Positions 8,805 through 18,629 of a stretch of DNA of 64,000 bases are shown piece after piece. This stretch comes from Sphingomonas sp. RIT328 (GTDB taxonomy: Bacteria > Pseudomonadota > Alphaproteobacteria > Sphingomonadales > Sphingomonadaceae). The stretch lies in contig NZ_JFYV01000001.1 of assembly GCF_000632225.1 (NCBI RefSeq), forward strand, positions 310,001 through 374,000, written 5' to 3'. Below the pieces are notes generated by a model. It had not been told where the DNA came from. It saw only the letters and a list, made by a program, of their open reading frames with translations, and searched no databases. The stretch's first letter is position 1; the number at the start of each line of letters is the position of its first letter. Made by a program: the position numbers and the translations under genes.

Positions 8805-9754
8805 GCCGTGACGCACCGAACATCATCGATCAGGCGATCGCCTGGCATCTGCGCCAAGCCGATATGGCCGCGACGGAGTGGGAGGCGTTCGTCGCCTGGC
8901 TCGAGGTCCCCGCGCATGCCGAGGCCTATGATCGGGTCACCCTGCTCGACCGGCAGATCGCCGAGGTCCGCTTTCCCGATCCGGCGCCGCTCCCGGTCGC
9001 GGCGAACGACGACGCGCCTCGTCACCGCCGCTGGTGGCCGCTCGCCGGGGGCGGCGCGATCGCCGCGGCGCTCGTGCTCGGGCTGACGATGCCGTCGGTG
9101 TTCGCGCCGGCCGCCGCCGACCACGTCTACGCCACCCGCGACGGCGAGCGCCGCGACGTCCGCCTCGCCGACGGCACGCAGGTCGCGCTCAACGGCGGCA
9201 GCCTGCTGCGCGTCAGCGGCGACGATCCGCGCCGGGTCGCGCTCGATTCGGGCGAGGCGCTGTTCCACGTCGTCCACGATGCCGCGCATCCCTTCGAACT
9301 GCGCGCCGGCGACCAAGTGGTGCGCGATCTCGGCACGACCTTCAACGTCGTCCACAGCGGTGCGCGAATCGCGGTCGCGGTCGCCGAGGGATCGGTGCTC
9401 TTCCAGCCGGACGGGGCGCAGCTGCGGCTGGGGGCCGGGCAGGCGGTGACGATGGCCGCGGACCACCGGCTGGTCCGCTCGACCCTGCCGACCGCGGTGA
9501 TCGGCGGCTGGCGCACCGGCGATCTCAGCTTCGACGGCACCCCGGTCGGCGAGGTCGCCGCCAGCCTGCGCCGCGCGCTCGGCATCGATCTGCGCATCAT
9601 CGGTGACTTGTCGAAACGGCCGTTTACCGGCATGATCCACGTTACAGGCGCTGCCGATCGCGACGTTCCGCATCTGGCCGATCTGATCGGGGCAACATGG
9701 CGGCGTAATGGCGAAGGCTGGGTTTTGGCGCAGCGCGACACCGCAACGCCCTGA
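8801..9754 (+). CDS. FecR-family anti-sigma/sigma-regulator
   Basis: 317 residues. It has an N-terminal cytoplasmic DUF4880-type part (WEAFVAWLEVPAHAEAY), one membrane helix at about residues 75-100, a periplasmic FecR domain (VYATRDGERRDVRLADGTQV onward) and a C-terminal secretin/TonB-short-N-like part. It passes the receptor's signal to the ECF factor. The GTG at 8801 overlaps the sigma stop. Its last 47 bp overlap the start of the receptor gene. Confidence 0.93.
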   Translation: MSRDAPNIIDQAIAWHLRQADMAATEWEAFVAWLEVPAHAEAYDRVTLLDRQIAEVRFPDPAPLPVAANDDAPRHRRWWPLAGGGAIAAALVLGLTMPSVFAPAAADHVYATRDGERRDVRLADGTQVALNGGSLLRVSGDDPRRVALDSGEALFHVVHDAAHPFELRAGDQVVRDLGTTFNVVHSGARIAVAVAEGSVLFQPDGAQLRLGAGQAVTMAADHRLVRSTLPTAVIGGWRTGDLSFDGTPVGEVAASLRRALGIDLRIIGDLSKRPFTGMIHVTGAADRDVPHLADLIGATWRRNGEGWVLAQRDTATP

Positions 9755-12089
9755 ACTGTTACGAGCGCTGATCCTTGTCGCCGTCTGCCTGCCGGCGGCG
9801 GCGCAGGCGCGCGACCGGGTGATCGCCGTCACCATCCCCGCCACAACGCTCGACGCCGCCCTGCTGACGCTGGCGCGGACCAGCGGGGTGGAGATCGCCA
9901 GCACCGAAAGCGGCCTGCGTGCCGTCCGCTCCCGCCCGCTGCGCGGCACGATGACGGTCGCCGCCGCGCTCGACACCTTGCTCGCCGGCAGCGGCTATCG
10001 CGCGATCGCATTCGCGCACGGCGGCTATCGCATCGTCGCCGCGCCGCGCAAACGCCTGCCGCCGCCGCACCCGCGGGCCGCGCCGCCGCCACGTGCCGAG
10101 GCCGCCCCGGCGGATATCATCGTCACCGCGAGCAAGCAGCGCGTGCCGCTGCTCCGCTATCCCGGAAGCCTGACGCTGATCGGCAAGGCGACGCAGGCCA
10201 ACGGCAGTGCCGCGGCGATCAGCGATCTCGCCGCCGCCGATCCGATCCTGCAGAGCACGCAGCTCGGCGCGGGGCGCAACAAGGTGTTCATCCGCGGCAT
10301 CGCCGACAGCAGCTTCAACGGCACGACGCAATCGACCGCGAGCGTCTATCTCGACGACGTCCAGCTCAACGCCTCCGGGCCGGACCCCGGCCTGCGCCTC
10401 TACGACATGCAGGCGATCGAGGTGATGGAGGGACCGCAGGGTACGCTGTACGGCGCCGGCGCGATCGGCGGCGTGCTGCGGCTGACCTCGAACGCGCCGG
10501 TGCTCGATCGCGTCGCGGCGGCGGCGGGCGGCGGCGTCACCGCGACGCAGGGCGGTGCGGCGGGTTTCGACCTGTCGGGGATGCTCAACCTGCCGCTGCT
10601 CGACGAGCGGCTGGCGCTGCGCGGCGTCGCCTATGGCGTGCGCGACGGCGGCTATATCGACGATCCGGTGCGTGGGAGAGCGGTCAATCGCGTCGATACG
10701 ATCGGCGGGCGCGTCGCGCTGCGGGTGCAGCCCGGCCCCGGCTGGCGGATCGACGTCAGCGGCGCCGGCCAGCGGATCGAAGCCGCCGACGGCCAATATG
10801 CCGAGACGCGCGACAGCTACCGGCGCAGCAGCCGGCTGGCGCAGCCCTATCGCAACCGCTTCCTGTTCGGCCGCGTCGTCGTCAGCAAGGATTGGGACAG
10901 TGGCCTGCGGCTCGTCTCGGCGACCGGGGTGGCGGATTACCATACCCGCGAACTGTTCGATGCGACGCCGCGCGGCAGCAGCCGGCCGGCGATCTATACG
11001 GTCGACAACGACAAGCTGCTGCTGTCGCAGGAATTGCGCCTGTCGCGATCGATACCGGGCGGTCCGTCCTGGCTTGCCGGGGTGACGTTGGTCAGCGACA
11101 ATTCGGTCCTGTCGCGCGCGCTCGGCGGCCCGGGCAAGCCGATGGATATCGTCGGCGTCACCAACGTCACCCGCGCCGCCTCGGCATTCGGCGAGACGAC
11201 GCTGGCGGTAGCCCCGGCGCTATCGATGACGGTGGGCGGCCGTTTCACCAGCGCGCGCGTCGATGGCGAACCCTCGGCGACGCGGCGGCCGAACGCGTAC
11301 ATCAAGGGGCGTTCGACCCAGCGGATCGATCCGACGCTGGCGTTATCCTATCGCCTCGCGCCCGATGTCGCGCTGTTCGCGCGCTATCAGACCGGTTTCC
11401 GGACCGGCGGCCTCGCGGTCGCGCAGGGGATCGGCCGCGTCGCCAATTTCGCCCCCGATTCGATCGCGGTGGGCGAGGTCGGCCTGCGCCGCCTGCGCAG
11501 CGGCACGACCGGGCTCGGCCTGTCGGTGAGCGCCGCGACCGCGCGCTGGCGCGGCATCCAGGCCGATCTGCTCAACCGGCGCGGGCAGCCGTTCACCACC
11601 AATCTCGGCGACGCCAATATCCAGACGCTGGAGGCGGCGATCGACTGGGTGCCGGTGGTCGGGCTCAGCGTCGCGGCATCGGCGCTCTATACCTACAACC
11701 GCGTGCGCGGACCGGTCGCCGACCAGTCGCGCGAGGACAATCGCCGCCTGCCCGAAACCCCGCCCTTCGCCGGCCATGCCGCGGTCGATTATGGCTGGGC
11801 AAGCGGCCGGCCGGTCGAGCCGCGCGTCGGCGTGACGTTCGACTATATCGGGCGCTCGGTGCTCGGCACCGGCGACCTGCTCGACGTCAGCCAGGGACGC
11901 TATGTGACGCTCGGCGCCTCGGCGGGGCTGCGCTGGCGCAGGGTCGACGTGACGCTGGGGCTCGACAATGTGACCAACGCCGCCGCCAACCGCTTCGCCT
12001 TCGGCAATCCGTTCGGCCTCGCCGCGCGCAACCAGGTGACGCCGCTGCGGCCGCGCAATGCCCGGCTCGGCGTGTCGGTGGCGTGGTGA
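9708..12089 (+). CDS. TonB-dependent receptor with N-terminal STN signalling domain
   Basis: 793 residues. A signal peptide ends near residue 35 (PAAAQA). The STN (secretin/TonB short N-terminal) domain at about 37-105 would contact FecR in the periplasm. A proline-rich linker leads to the TonB-box-like DIIVTASKQ, then the plug (VFIRGIADSSFNG, EVMEGPQGTLYG) and a 22-strand barrel ending in an aromatic residue (GVSVAW). The usual substrate class is ferric siderophores or haem, but nothing here fixes it. It belongs to the sigma-FecR operon. Confidence 0.93.
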   Translation: MAKAGFWRSATPQRPELLRALILVAVCLPAAAQARDRVIAVTIPATTLDAALLTLARTSGVEIASTESGLRAVRSRPLRGTMTVAAALDTLLAGSGYRAIAFAHGGYRIVAAPRKRLPPPHPRAAPPPRAEAAPADIIVTASKQRVPLLRYPGSLTLIGKATQANGSAAAISDLAAADPILQSTQLGAGRNKVFIRGIADSSFNGTTQSTASVYLDDVQLNASGPDPGLRLYDMQAIEVMEGPQGTLYGAGAIGGVLRLTSNAPVLDRVAAAAGGGVTATQGGAAGFDLSGMLNLPLLDERLALRGVAYGVRDGGYIDDPVRGRAVNRVDTIGGRVALRVQPGPGWRIDVSGAGQRIEAADGQYAETRDSYRRSSRLAQPYRNRFLFGRVVVSKDWDSGLRLVSATGVADYHTRELFDATPRGSSRPAIYTVDNDKLLLSQELRLSRSIPGGPSWLAGVTLVSDNSVLSRALGGPGKPMDIVGVTNVTRAASAFGETTLAVAPALSMTVGGRFTSARVDGEPSATRRPNAYIKGRSTQRIDPTLALSYRLAPDVALFARYQTGFRTGGLAVAQGIGRVANFAPDSIAVGEVGLRRLRSGTTGLGLSVSAATARWRGIQADLLNRRGQPFTTNLGDANIQTLEAAIDWVPVVGLSVAASALYTYNRVRGPVADQSREDNRRLPETPPFAGHAAVDYGWASGRPVEPRVGVTFDYIGRSVLGTGDLLDVSQGRYVTLGASAGLRWRRVDVTLGLDNVTNAAANRFAFGNPFGLAARNQVTPLRPRNARLGVSVAW

Positions 12090-12141
12090 TACGCGAGCTT
12101 CCGCACCCGCTGGGCGCTGGCGGACACGAGGAGATGTGGCG

Positions 12142-12535
12142 ATGACGATCATCCGCAATGCAACCACGCCGTCGATGCCCGGCAAGACGCCGGGATGGTT
12201 CACCGGCGACGTGCGCCTCGACAATGTCGTCGCGGCCAATCGGCCGGGCCGGCTCCGCGCTCGTCACCTTCGCGCCCGGCGCGCGCACCGTCTGGCACAC
12301 ACATCCCGCCGGCCAGACGATCATCGTCACCGCGGGCAGGGGCTGGGCGCAGCGCGAGGGCCGTCCACGTGAAGAGATCCTGCGGGGCGATACGATCGTC
12401 TTCGACGCTGGCGAGCGCCACTGGCACGGCGCCACCGCGACGACGGGGATGAGTCATATCGCGATGACCGAGAGCATCGATGGCTCCGCAGTGACGTGGC
12501 TCGATCCGGTCACCGATACGGACTATCGCGACTGA
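12142..12535 (+). pseudogene. Cupin-domain protein, frameshifted
   Basis: The gene starts at ATG 12142 after GAGGAG and reads MTIIRNATTPSMPGKTPGWF and on to AANRPGR in one frame. The conserved cupin core (SALVTFAPGARTVWHTHPAG, then GDTIVFDAGERHWHGA) continues in the +1 frame to the stop at 12533-12535. One extra base near 12241-12252, in GC-rich cggccgggccgg, explains this. Without it the product is about 130 residues, typical of small single-domain cupins with HTH and GERHWHG metal ligands. It may be a real inactivation or a sequencing error. It follows the TonB receptor by 52 bp. Confidence 0.8.
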
Positions 12536-12574
12536 TCGTTCGCCTTGCCGCCGGAGGATCTTCGCCGGCAGCCT

Positions 12575-13435
12575 CTAGTCTGCCGCGGCATCTGCTCCGG
12601 CACGGGCGATGAGCCGCTGCGCCTGTTTCAGATGCGGCGCATCCACCATCCGGCCGTCGACCTGCAGCGCACCGGCGTCGGGCGCCGCGGCGAAGGCGGC
12701 AGTGATGCGGCGGGCCGCGGCGATCTGCGTTTCGGTCGGGGTGAAGGCGGCGTTGATCGCGGCGACCTGCGCCGGGTGGATCGCCATCATCCCGGTGAAG
12801 CCGTCGCGCGCCGCGCGGGCGGCATAAGCGGCAAGCCCGTCGAGGTCGCGGAACGCGGGATAGACGGTGTCGATCGCCGCCACCCCCGCGGCATGAGCAG
12901 CGAACAGGGTCAGGGATCGCGCCATCTCATAGGGCGGCGTGTAGCGGCCGTCGTCCTCGCGGCTGGTCGTCGCGCCGATCGCCGCAGGCAGGTCTTCCGC
13001 CCCCCAGGTGAGGCCGGCGAGCGGGACCTCTGCCTGCGCGTAACTCCCGAGCGCGAAGATCGCCGCGGGGGTTTCGGTGGCGATCGGCAGCACCGGTGCG
13101 GCGATCCCGACCGCGGCCAGCCGTTGCGCAAGCTCGGTCAGGCTCGCGGCGCCCTCCGCCTTGGGCAGGACGATCGCATCGGGGGCGAGGCCGCGCAGGG
13201 CGGCGAGATCGTCGGCGACGAAGCCGCCATCGAGCGGGTTGATCCGGACGAACAGCCGTACCGATCCGCGCGGCTCGCGCAGCCGCGCCGCCACCGCCGC
13301 GCGCGCCGCGGGCTTGGCCGCCGCCGCCACCGCATCTTCGAGGTCGAGGATCAGCGCGTCAGCGCCGCTCGCCTCGGCCTTGGCGAACCGCTCCGGCCGG
13401 TCGCCCGGCACGAACAGCAGCGAGCGCAGCCTCAT
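12575..13435 (-). CDS. HpcH/HpaI aldolase, CitE-like CoA-ester lyase
   Basis: 286 residues. TIM-barrel lyase family that splits 3-hydroxyacyl-CoA thioesters (citryl-, malyl-, citramalyl- or HMG-CoA) using Mg2+. It has SLLFVPGDRPERF at the N-terminus, LDLEDAV with metal/acid residues, RINPLDG and GAEDLPAAIGA. I chose the ATG at 13433-13435, which overlaps the MaoC stop as ATGA. As the last gene of the isovaleryl-CoA / methylcrotonyl-CoA operon, it is a good candidate to replace HMG-CoA lyase (acetyl-CoA plus acetoacetate from HMG-CoA). Activity on citramalyl-CoA is an alternative. Confidence 0.88.
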   Translation of the reverse strand: MRLRSLLFVPGDRPERFAKAEASGADALILDLEDAVAAAAKPAARAAVAARLREPRGSVRLFVRINPLDGGFVADDLAALRGLAPDAIVLPKAEGAASLTELAQRLAAVGIAAPVLPIATETPAAIFALGSYAQAEVPLAGLTWGAEDLPAAIGATTSREDDGRYTPPYEMARSLTLFAAHAAGVAAIDTVYPAFRDLDGLAAYAARAARDGFTGMMAIHPAQVAAINAAFTPTETQIAAARRITAAFAAAPDAGALQVDGRMVDAPHLKQAQRLIARAGADAAAD

Positions 13436-13887
13436 GCCGCCGACCGTTTGAGCAGGGCGGTGCGCAGGCATTCGCAGACGATCTCATCGCGCTGGTTGCG
13501 CATCCGGTGCGCGAAGGTGACGATCCCGGCATCGGGCCGCGAGCGGCTGTCCTTGAGCGCCACCACCTCGGTCTCGGCGCGTAGCGTGTCGCCGAGGAAG
13601 ACCGGCTTCGGCATCACCAGTCTGTCATAGCCGAGATTGGCGACGAGCGTGCCGAGCGTCGTGTCGCCGACCGACAGGCCGATCATCAGCGCGAAGGTGA
13701 AGGTGCCGTTGACGAGGATCTGGCCGAACTCGCTCGCCCGCGCCGCCTCGGCATCGATGTGCAGCGGCTGCGGATTGTGCGTCATCGTCGAGAAGAGCAG
13801 ATTGTCCGTCTCGGTGACGGTGCGGCGGATGTCATGGGCGATCCGGTCGCCGACCTGCCAGGCGTCGTAGGCGCGTCCTGCCATCAT
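13432..13887 (-). CDS. MaoC-like (R)-specific enoyl-CoA hydratase
   Basis: 151 residues with a hot-dog fold. Hydratase 2 motif: the catalytic Asp and His are seen in THNPQPLHIDAEAA, followed by GQILVNGTFT. It overlaps the carboxylase upstream (ATGA at 13884-13887) and the lyase downstream. In this operon the expected substrate is 3-methylglutaconyl-CoA, the product of methylcrotonyl-CoA carboxylase; no crotonase-type hydratase (LiuC) is present in the operon. Itaconyl- or mesaconyl-CoA are other possible substrates. Confidence 0.88.
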   Translation of the reverse strand: MMAGRAYDAWQVGDRIAHDIRRTVTETDNLLFSTMTHNPQPLHIDAEAARASEFGQILVNGTFTFALMIGLSVGDTTLGTLVANLGYDRLVMPKPVFLGDTLRAETEVVALKDSRSRPDAGIVTFAHRMRNQRDEIVCECLRTALLKRSAA

Positions 13888-15737
13888 TCCTCTCCCGTCG
13901 CGACGCGGGCGAGCAGGGTGCCTTCGGGCACCTGCGCGCCCTCGGCGACCTTGAGTTCGGCGACGCGGCCGTCGAACGGCGCGACCAGTGCCTGCTCCAT
14001 CTTCATCGCCTCGAGCACCAGCAGCCGTTCACCGCGCGTCACCGCCTGACCGGGGGCGACGAGCACCGCGATCACCCGGCCCGGCATCGGCGAGAGGATC
14101 GCGCCGTCGCCCTCGCTGCCGCCGGCGAGCATATCGGCGCGGGGCGGGCCGAACGGCCATGCCTCGCCGTCGAGGAACAGCACGCCGTCCTGATTGTGGC
14201 CCGCGGCGCGCGGCTGCGCGACGAGATGCGTGCTGCCCGCCACCGCGACCGCGACCGATGTCACCGGCGTCCGGTTGACCCGGAAGCCGCGCAGCCCGAC
14301 CCACGGATCGCGTCCCTCGGGCAGCAGCGCCGCCGCCGCTGCGGCGAGCACGGCGGGCGAGGGGTCGGCAGCGGGGATCAGATCGTCGCCATGGCGTTCG
14401 ATGAAGCCGGTATCGACCGCGCCGGCGACGAAGGCGGGATGCGCCGCCGCGCGGGCGAGGAAGGCGGCGTTGGTCTTCACCGGCCATACCTGCGTATCCC
14501 GTGCCGCCGCGGCAAGCTTCGCCGCCGCCTCGCGCCGGGTGGTGCCGTGGACGATCAGCTTGGCGATCATCGGGTCGTAATAAGGCGTCACCGCGCCGCC
14601 CTGCTCGACGCCGCTGTCGACCCGCACCCCGGCCGGAAAATGCAGCCGGTTGAGCGGACCGGTCGACGGCAGGAAGCCGCTCGCCGGATTTTCGGCATAG
14701 AGCCGCGCCTCCATCGCCCAGCCGTGGATGGCGAGATCCTCCTGCCGGCGCGGCAGCGGCTCGCCCGCGGCGACGCGCAACTGCCATTCGACCAGATCCT
14801 GTCCGGTGATCGCTTCGGTGACGGGATGCTCGACCTGCAGCCGGGTGTTCATCTCCATGAACCAGATGCGATCGGCGCGCAGCCCGTCGGAGCCGTCGGC
14901 GATGAACTCGATCGTCCCCGCGCCGACATAGTCGACCGCGCGCGCCGCCTTGACCGCGGCGTCGCACACCGCGGCGCGCGTCGCGGCGTCCATACCGGGG
15001 GCAGGGGCCTCCTCGATCACCTTCTGGTGGCGGCGCTGGAGCGAGCAATCACGCTCGAACAGATGGACGACCTGGCCGTGGCGGTCGCCGAACACCTGCA
15101 CCTCGATATGGCGCGGCGACAGGATGTATTTCTCGATTAGCACCTGCGTGTTGCCGAACGAGGCGGCGGCCTCGCGCTGGCAACTGGCGAGCAGCTCGGC
15201 GAACTCCTCGCGCGCATCGACCTTGCGCATGCCCTTGCCGCCGCCGCCGGCGACCGCCTTGATGAGCACGGGATAGCCGATCGCATCGGCCTCCGCCTGC
15301 AGCCGGGCGGGGGATTGATCGTCGCCGAGATAACCGGGGGTGACCGGTACACCCGCGGCGATCATCCGCTGCTTGGCGGCGTCCTTGAGGCCCATCGCGC
15401 GGATGCTCGCCGGCGGCGCGCCGACCCAGATCAGCCCGGCGGCGATCACCGCCTCGGCGAACTCGGCGTTCTCCGACAGGAAGCCGTAGCCGGGGTGGAT
15501 TGCGCTTGCGCCCGTGTCGCGCGCCGCGGCGAGGATGCGGTCCTGGCGCAGATAGCTGTCGGCGGCGGGCGCGGTGCCGATGCACACCGCCGCGTCGGCC
15601 TCACGGACGAAGGGCATGGCGGCGTCGACATCGGAATGGACCGCGATGGTGCGGACGCCGAGCGCCCGCGCGGTGCGGATGATGCGGCGGGCGATCTCGC
15701 CGCGATTGGCGATGAGCAGGCTGTCGATCATGGCCAT
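13884..15737 (-). CDS. mccA: Methylcrotonyl-CoA carboxylase, biotin-containing alpha subunit
   Basis: 617 residues. It has an N-terminal biotin carboxylase with ATP-grasp domain (GGGGKGMRKV; EKYILSPRHIEVQVFGD; EMNTRLQVEHPVTE) and a C-terminal biotinyl domain with EAMKM, in which Lys579 would carry biotin. It carboxylates biotin, and the beta subunit transfers CO2 to 3-methylcrotonyl-CoA in leucine breakdown. The ATG at 15735-15737 overlaps the beta-subunit stop by one base (TGATG). The same frame stays open upstream inside the beta gene, but that extension has no family similarity. Slightly shorter than many MccA proteins (about 650-670). Confidence 0.93.
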   Translation of the reverse strand: MAMIDSLLIANRGEIARRIIRTARALGVRTIAVHSDVDAAMPFVREADAAVCIGTAPAADSYLRQDRILAAARDTGASAIHPGYGFLSENAEFAEAVIAAGLIWVGAPPASIRAMGLKDAAKQRMIAAGVPVTPGYLGDDQSPARLQAEADAIGYPVLIKAVAGGGGKGMRKVDAREEFAELLASCQREAAASFGNTQVLIEKYILSPRHIEVQVFGDRHGQVVHLFERDCSLQRRHQKVIEEAPAPGMDAATRAAVCDAAVKAARAVDYVGAGTIEFIADGSDGLRADRIWFMEMNTRLQVEHPVTEAITGQDLVEWQLRVAAGEPLPRRQEDLAIHGWAMEARLYAENPASGFLPSTGPLNRLHFPAGVRVDSGVEQGGAVTPYYDPMIAKLIVHGTTRREAAAKLAAAARDTQVWPVKTNAAFLARAAAHPAFVAGAVDTGFIERHGDDLIPAADPSPAVLAAAAAALLPEGRDPWVGLRGFRVNRTPVTSVAVAVAGSTHLVAQPRAAGHNQDGVLFLDGEAWPFGPPRADMLAGGSEGDGAILSPMPGRVIAVLVAPGQAVTRGERLLVLEAMKMEQALVAPFDGRVAELKVAEGAQVPEGTLLARVATGEE

Positions 15738-17332
15738 CACATCCGGAACACGCCGAACGACGGCGACTGGGGGATCGGCGCGTTGAGCGCCGCGGAGAAA
15801 GCGAGGCCGAGCACCTCGCGCGTCTGCACCGGATCGATGATGCCATCGTCCCACAGCCGCGCGGTCGCGTAATAGGGATTGCCCTCGTCTTCGTATTTCT
15901 GGCGGATCGGCGCCTTGAACGCCTCGGCCTGTTCGGGCGTCCAGCCGTCGGCGTCGCGGTGGACGGTGGCGAGCACGCTCGCCGCCTGTTCGCCGCCCAT
16001 CACCGAGATGCGCGCATTGGGCCAGCTGAACAGGAAGCGCGGCGAATAGGCGCGGCCGCACATGCCGTAATTGCCCGCGCCGAAGCTGCCGCCGATCAAC
16101 AACGTGATCTTCGGCACCGAGGCGGTGGCGACCGCGGTGACGAGCTTGGCGCCGTTCTTGGCGATCCCCTCCGCCTCATATCGGCCGCCGACCATGAAGC
16201 CCGAGATATTCTGGAGAAACAGCAGCGGGACTCGGCGCTGGCAGGCGAGCTCGATGAAATGCGCGCCCTTGAGCGCGCTCTCCGAGAAGAGCACGCCGTT
16301 ATTGGCGAGGATCGCCACCGGCATGCCCCAGATGCGCGCGAAGCCGCAGACGAGCGTGGTGCCGTACAGTGGCTTGAATTCGTGGAAGTCGGAGCCGTCG
16401 ACGATCCGCCCGATCACCTCATGCACGTCATAGGGCGCGCGCACGTCCTGCGGCACGAGTCCGTAGAGGTCCTGCGCGTCGAGCAGCGGCGGGCGGGGAT
16501 CGGTGACTTCGATGTCGACCGCCTTGGGCCGGTTGAGCGTCGCGACGATGTCCCGGACGATCAGCAGCGCGTGTTCGTCGTTCTCCGCGACGTGATCGAC
16601 CACGCCCGACTTGCGCGCATGCGTCTCGGCGCCGCCCAGTTCCTCCGCCGAGATCACCTCGCCGGTCGCGGCCTTGACCAGCGGCGGGCCGGCGAGGAAG
16701 ATCGTGCCCTGGTTGCGGACGATCACCGTCTCGTCCGACATGGCGGGAACATAGGCGCCGCCGGCGGTGCAGCTGCCCATCACGCAGGCGATCTGCGCGA
16801 TCCCCTCCGCCGACATCTGCGCCTGGTTGAAGAAGATGCGGCCGAAATGATCGCGGTCGGGAAAGACTTCCGCCTGATGCGGCAGATTGGCGCCGCCCGA
16901 ATCGACCAGATAGATGCACGGCAAGCGGTTCTCGCGCGCGATCTCCTGCGCGCGCAGGTGCTTCTTGACCGTCATCGGAAAATAGGCGCCGCCCTTCACC
17001 GTCGGATCGTTGGCGATGATCAGGCATTCGCGGCCCGAGACGCGGCCGATGCCGGCGATCATCCCGGCGCCGGGCGCGGCATCGTCGTACATGCCGTTCG
17101 CCGCCAGCGCGCCGATCTCGAGGAACGGCGAGCCGGGATCGAGCAGCCGCTCGACGCGATCGCGCGGCAGCAGCTTGCCGCGCGCGACATGGCGGGCGCG
17201 ATGCTGCTCCGATCCGCCGAGCGCGCTCGCCGCGATCCGGTCGCGCAGCGTGTCGGCGAGTGCGCGATTGTGCGCGGCGTTGGCGGTGAACTCGGCCGAG
17301 GTCGCGTCGATCGCGGTACGCAGGGTCGTCAT
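15737..17332 (-). CDS. mccB: Methylcrotonyl-CoA carboxylase, carboxyltransferase beta subunit
   Basis: 531 residues with two crotonase-like carboxyltransferase halves. Stretches such as [31 protein letters not shown] and [14 protein letters not shown] are typical of MccB rather than of propionyl- or acetyl-CoA carboxylase beta chains, and [19 protein letters not shown] is the second acyl-CoA-binding signature. It works with the alpha subunit to make 3-methylglutaconyl-CoA. Its start overlaps the isovaleryl-CoA dehydrogenase stop by four bases. Confidence 0.95.
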   Translation of the reverse strand: MTTLRTAIDATSAEFTANAAHNRALADTLRDRIAASALGGSEQHRARHVARGKLLPRDRVERLLDPGSPFLEIGALAANGMYDDAAPGAGMIAGIGRVSGRECLIIANDPTVKGGAYFPMTVKKHLRAQEIARENRLPCIYLVDSGGANLPHQAEVFPDRDHFGRIFFNQAQMSAEGIAQIACVMGSCTAGGAYVPAMSDETVIVRNQGTIFLAGPPLVKAATGEVISAEELGGAETHARKSGVVDHVAENDEHALLIVRDIVATLNRPKAVDIEVTDPRPPLLDAQDLYGLVPQDVRAPYDVHEVIGRIVDGSDFHEFKPLYGTTLVCGFARIWGMPVAILANNGVLFSESALKGAHFIELACQRRVPLLFLQNISGFMVGGRYEAEGIAKNGAKLVTAVATASVPKITLLIGGSFGAGNYGMCGRAYSPRFLFSWPNARISVMGGEQAASVLATVHRDADGWTPEQAEAFKAPIRQKYEDEGNPYYATARLWDDGIIDPVQTREVLGLAFSAALNAPIPQSPSFGVFRM

Positions 17333-18498
17333 TGCGCGCGCGGCGCGTCATGACCGATCAGCTCGCGGCCGATCAGCATGCGGCGGACCTCGTTGGTGCC
17401 GGCGCCGATGTCGAGCAACTTGGCGTCGCGCCAATAGCGTTCGACCGGCCAGTCCTTGGTATAGCCCGCGCCGCCCAGCGCCTGGATCGCCTCGCCGGCC
17501 ACCTTCACCGCGCTTTCCGAGGCGAGCAGGATGCAGCCCGCCGCGTCGAAGCGCGTCGTCTGCCCCGCGTCGCACGCCTTGGCGACGGCATAGACATAGG
17601 CGCGCGCCGCGTTGAGCGCGACATACATGTCGGCGACCTTGGCCTGCATCAGCTGGAACTCGCCGATCGGCCGGCCGAACTGCCGGCGTTCGCGGACATA
17701 GGGCAATACGACGTCGAGGCACGCCTGCATGATGCCGAGCTGGATGCCCGATAGCACGACGCGCTCGTAATCGAGTCCCGACATCAGCACCTTCACGCCG
17801 CCATTGAGCGGCCCCATCACCTGCGCGTCGGGCACGAAACAATCGTCGAACACCAGTTCGGCGGTGGGCGAGCCGCGCATGCCGACCTTGTCGATCTTCT
17901 GCCCGATGGAAAAGCCGGCGAAGTCCTTCTCGATCAGGAAGGCGGTGATGCCCTTCGACCCGCCGTCGGGGATCGTCTTGGCGTAGACGACCAGCGTATC
18001 CGCATAAGCGGCGTTGGTGATCCAGAATTTGGTGCCGTTGAGCCGCCAGCCGCCATCGACCTTGTCGGCGCGCAGCTTCATCGACACGACGTCCGATCCC
18101 GCGCCCGCCTCCGACATGGCGAGGCTGCCGACATGGTCGCCGGAGATGAGCTTGGGCAGATACTTCGCCTTCTGCTCGGCATTGCCCCAGCGGCGGATCT
18201 GGTTGACGCAGAGATTGGAATGCGCGCCGTAACTGAGCCCGATCGCGGCGGAAACGCGGCTGATCTCCTCGCAGGCGACGAGATGTTCGAGATAGCCGAG
18301 GCCGAGCCCGCCGTCCGCTTCCTCGACGGTGATGCCGTGCAGGCCGAGCGCACCCATCTCGGGCCACAGTTCGCGTGCGAAGCGATCCTCGGCATCGACC
18401 GCGGCAGCGATCGGCGCGATCCGGTCGAGCGCGAAGCGGCGCGTCGTCTCACGAATCGTATCGGCCATCTCGCCCAGGGCGAAATCCAGCTCAGCCAT
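17329..18498 (-). CDS. ivd: Isovaleryl-CoA dehydrogenase
   Basis: 389 residues. FAD enzyme oxidising isovaleryl-CoA to 3-methylcrotonyl-CoA in leucine catabolism. It has [15 protein letters not shown] and [11 protein letters not shown] (FAD/substrate binding), and E245 in [10 protein letters not shown] at the position of the IVD catalytic base, which separates it from short-chain dehydrogenases. The C-terminal [16 protein letters not shown] is also typical. I chose the ATG at 18496-18498 because GGAG lies 6 bases upstream; an ATG five codons earlier (18513) is possible. First gene of the ivd-mccB-mccA-maoC-citE operon. Confidence 0.95.
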   Translation of the reverse strand: MAELDFALGEMADTIRETTRRFALDRIAPIAAAVDAEDRFARELWPEMGALGLHGITVEEADGGLGLGYLEHLVACEEISRVSAAIGLSYGAHSNLCVNQIRRWGNAEQKAKYLPKLISGDHVGSLAMSEAGAGSDVVSMKLRADKVDGGWRLNGTKFWITNAAYADTLVVYAKTIPDGGSKGITAFLIEKDFAGFSIGQKIDKVGMRGSPTAELVFDDCFVPDAQVMGPLNGGVKVLMSGLDYERVVLSGIQLGIMQACLDVVLPYVRERRQFGRPIGEFQLMQAKVADMYVALNAARAYVYAVAKACDAGQTTRFDAAGCILLASESAVKVAGEAIQALGGAGYTKDWPVERYWRDAKLLDIGAGTNEVRRMLIGRELIGHDAPRAQ

Positions 18499-18544
18499 CC
18501 TGCTCTCCAACATGTTTTGCTGGTCTTTTAGGCATTCGGACCGA

Positions 18545-18599
18545 GGATGGAAATTTCAAAGTCAGCGGCGGCAAGGCGCGCTATCACGCCTGCCGCCGC
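18545..18599 (-). terminator. Rho-independent-type terminator of the SDR gene
   Basis: GCGGCGGCA(A)GGCG at 18565-18578 pairs with CGCCTGCCGCCGC at 18587-18599 (one bulged base, 8-nt loop). Read on the minus strand, the stem is followed by TGACTTTGAAATTT, a T-rich stretch that is rare here. It lies about 30 bp past the SDR stop and separates it from the ivd operon promoter. Confidence 0.6.
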
Positions 18600-18629
18600 C
18601 GCCTCTCGCAACATTCCGCGTCAGCGGGA

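Noticed and set aside
15738..16061. N-terminal extension of the mccA frame
   Set aside because: The extra 108 residues lie inside mccB, are low-complexity, and the biotin carboxylase begins properly at the ATG at 15737.
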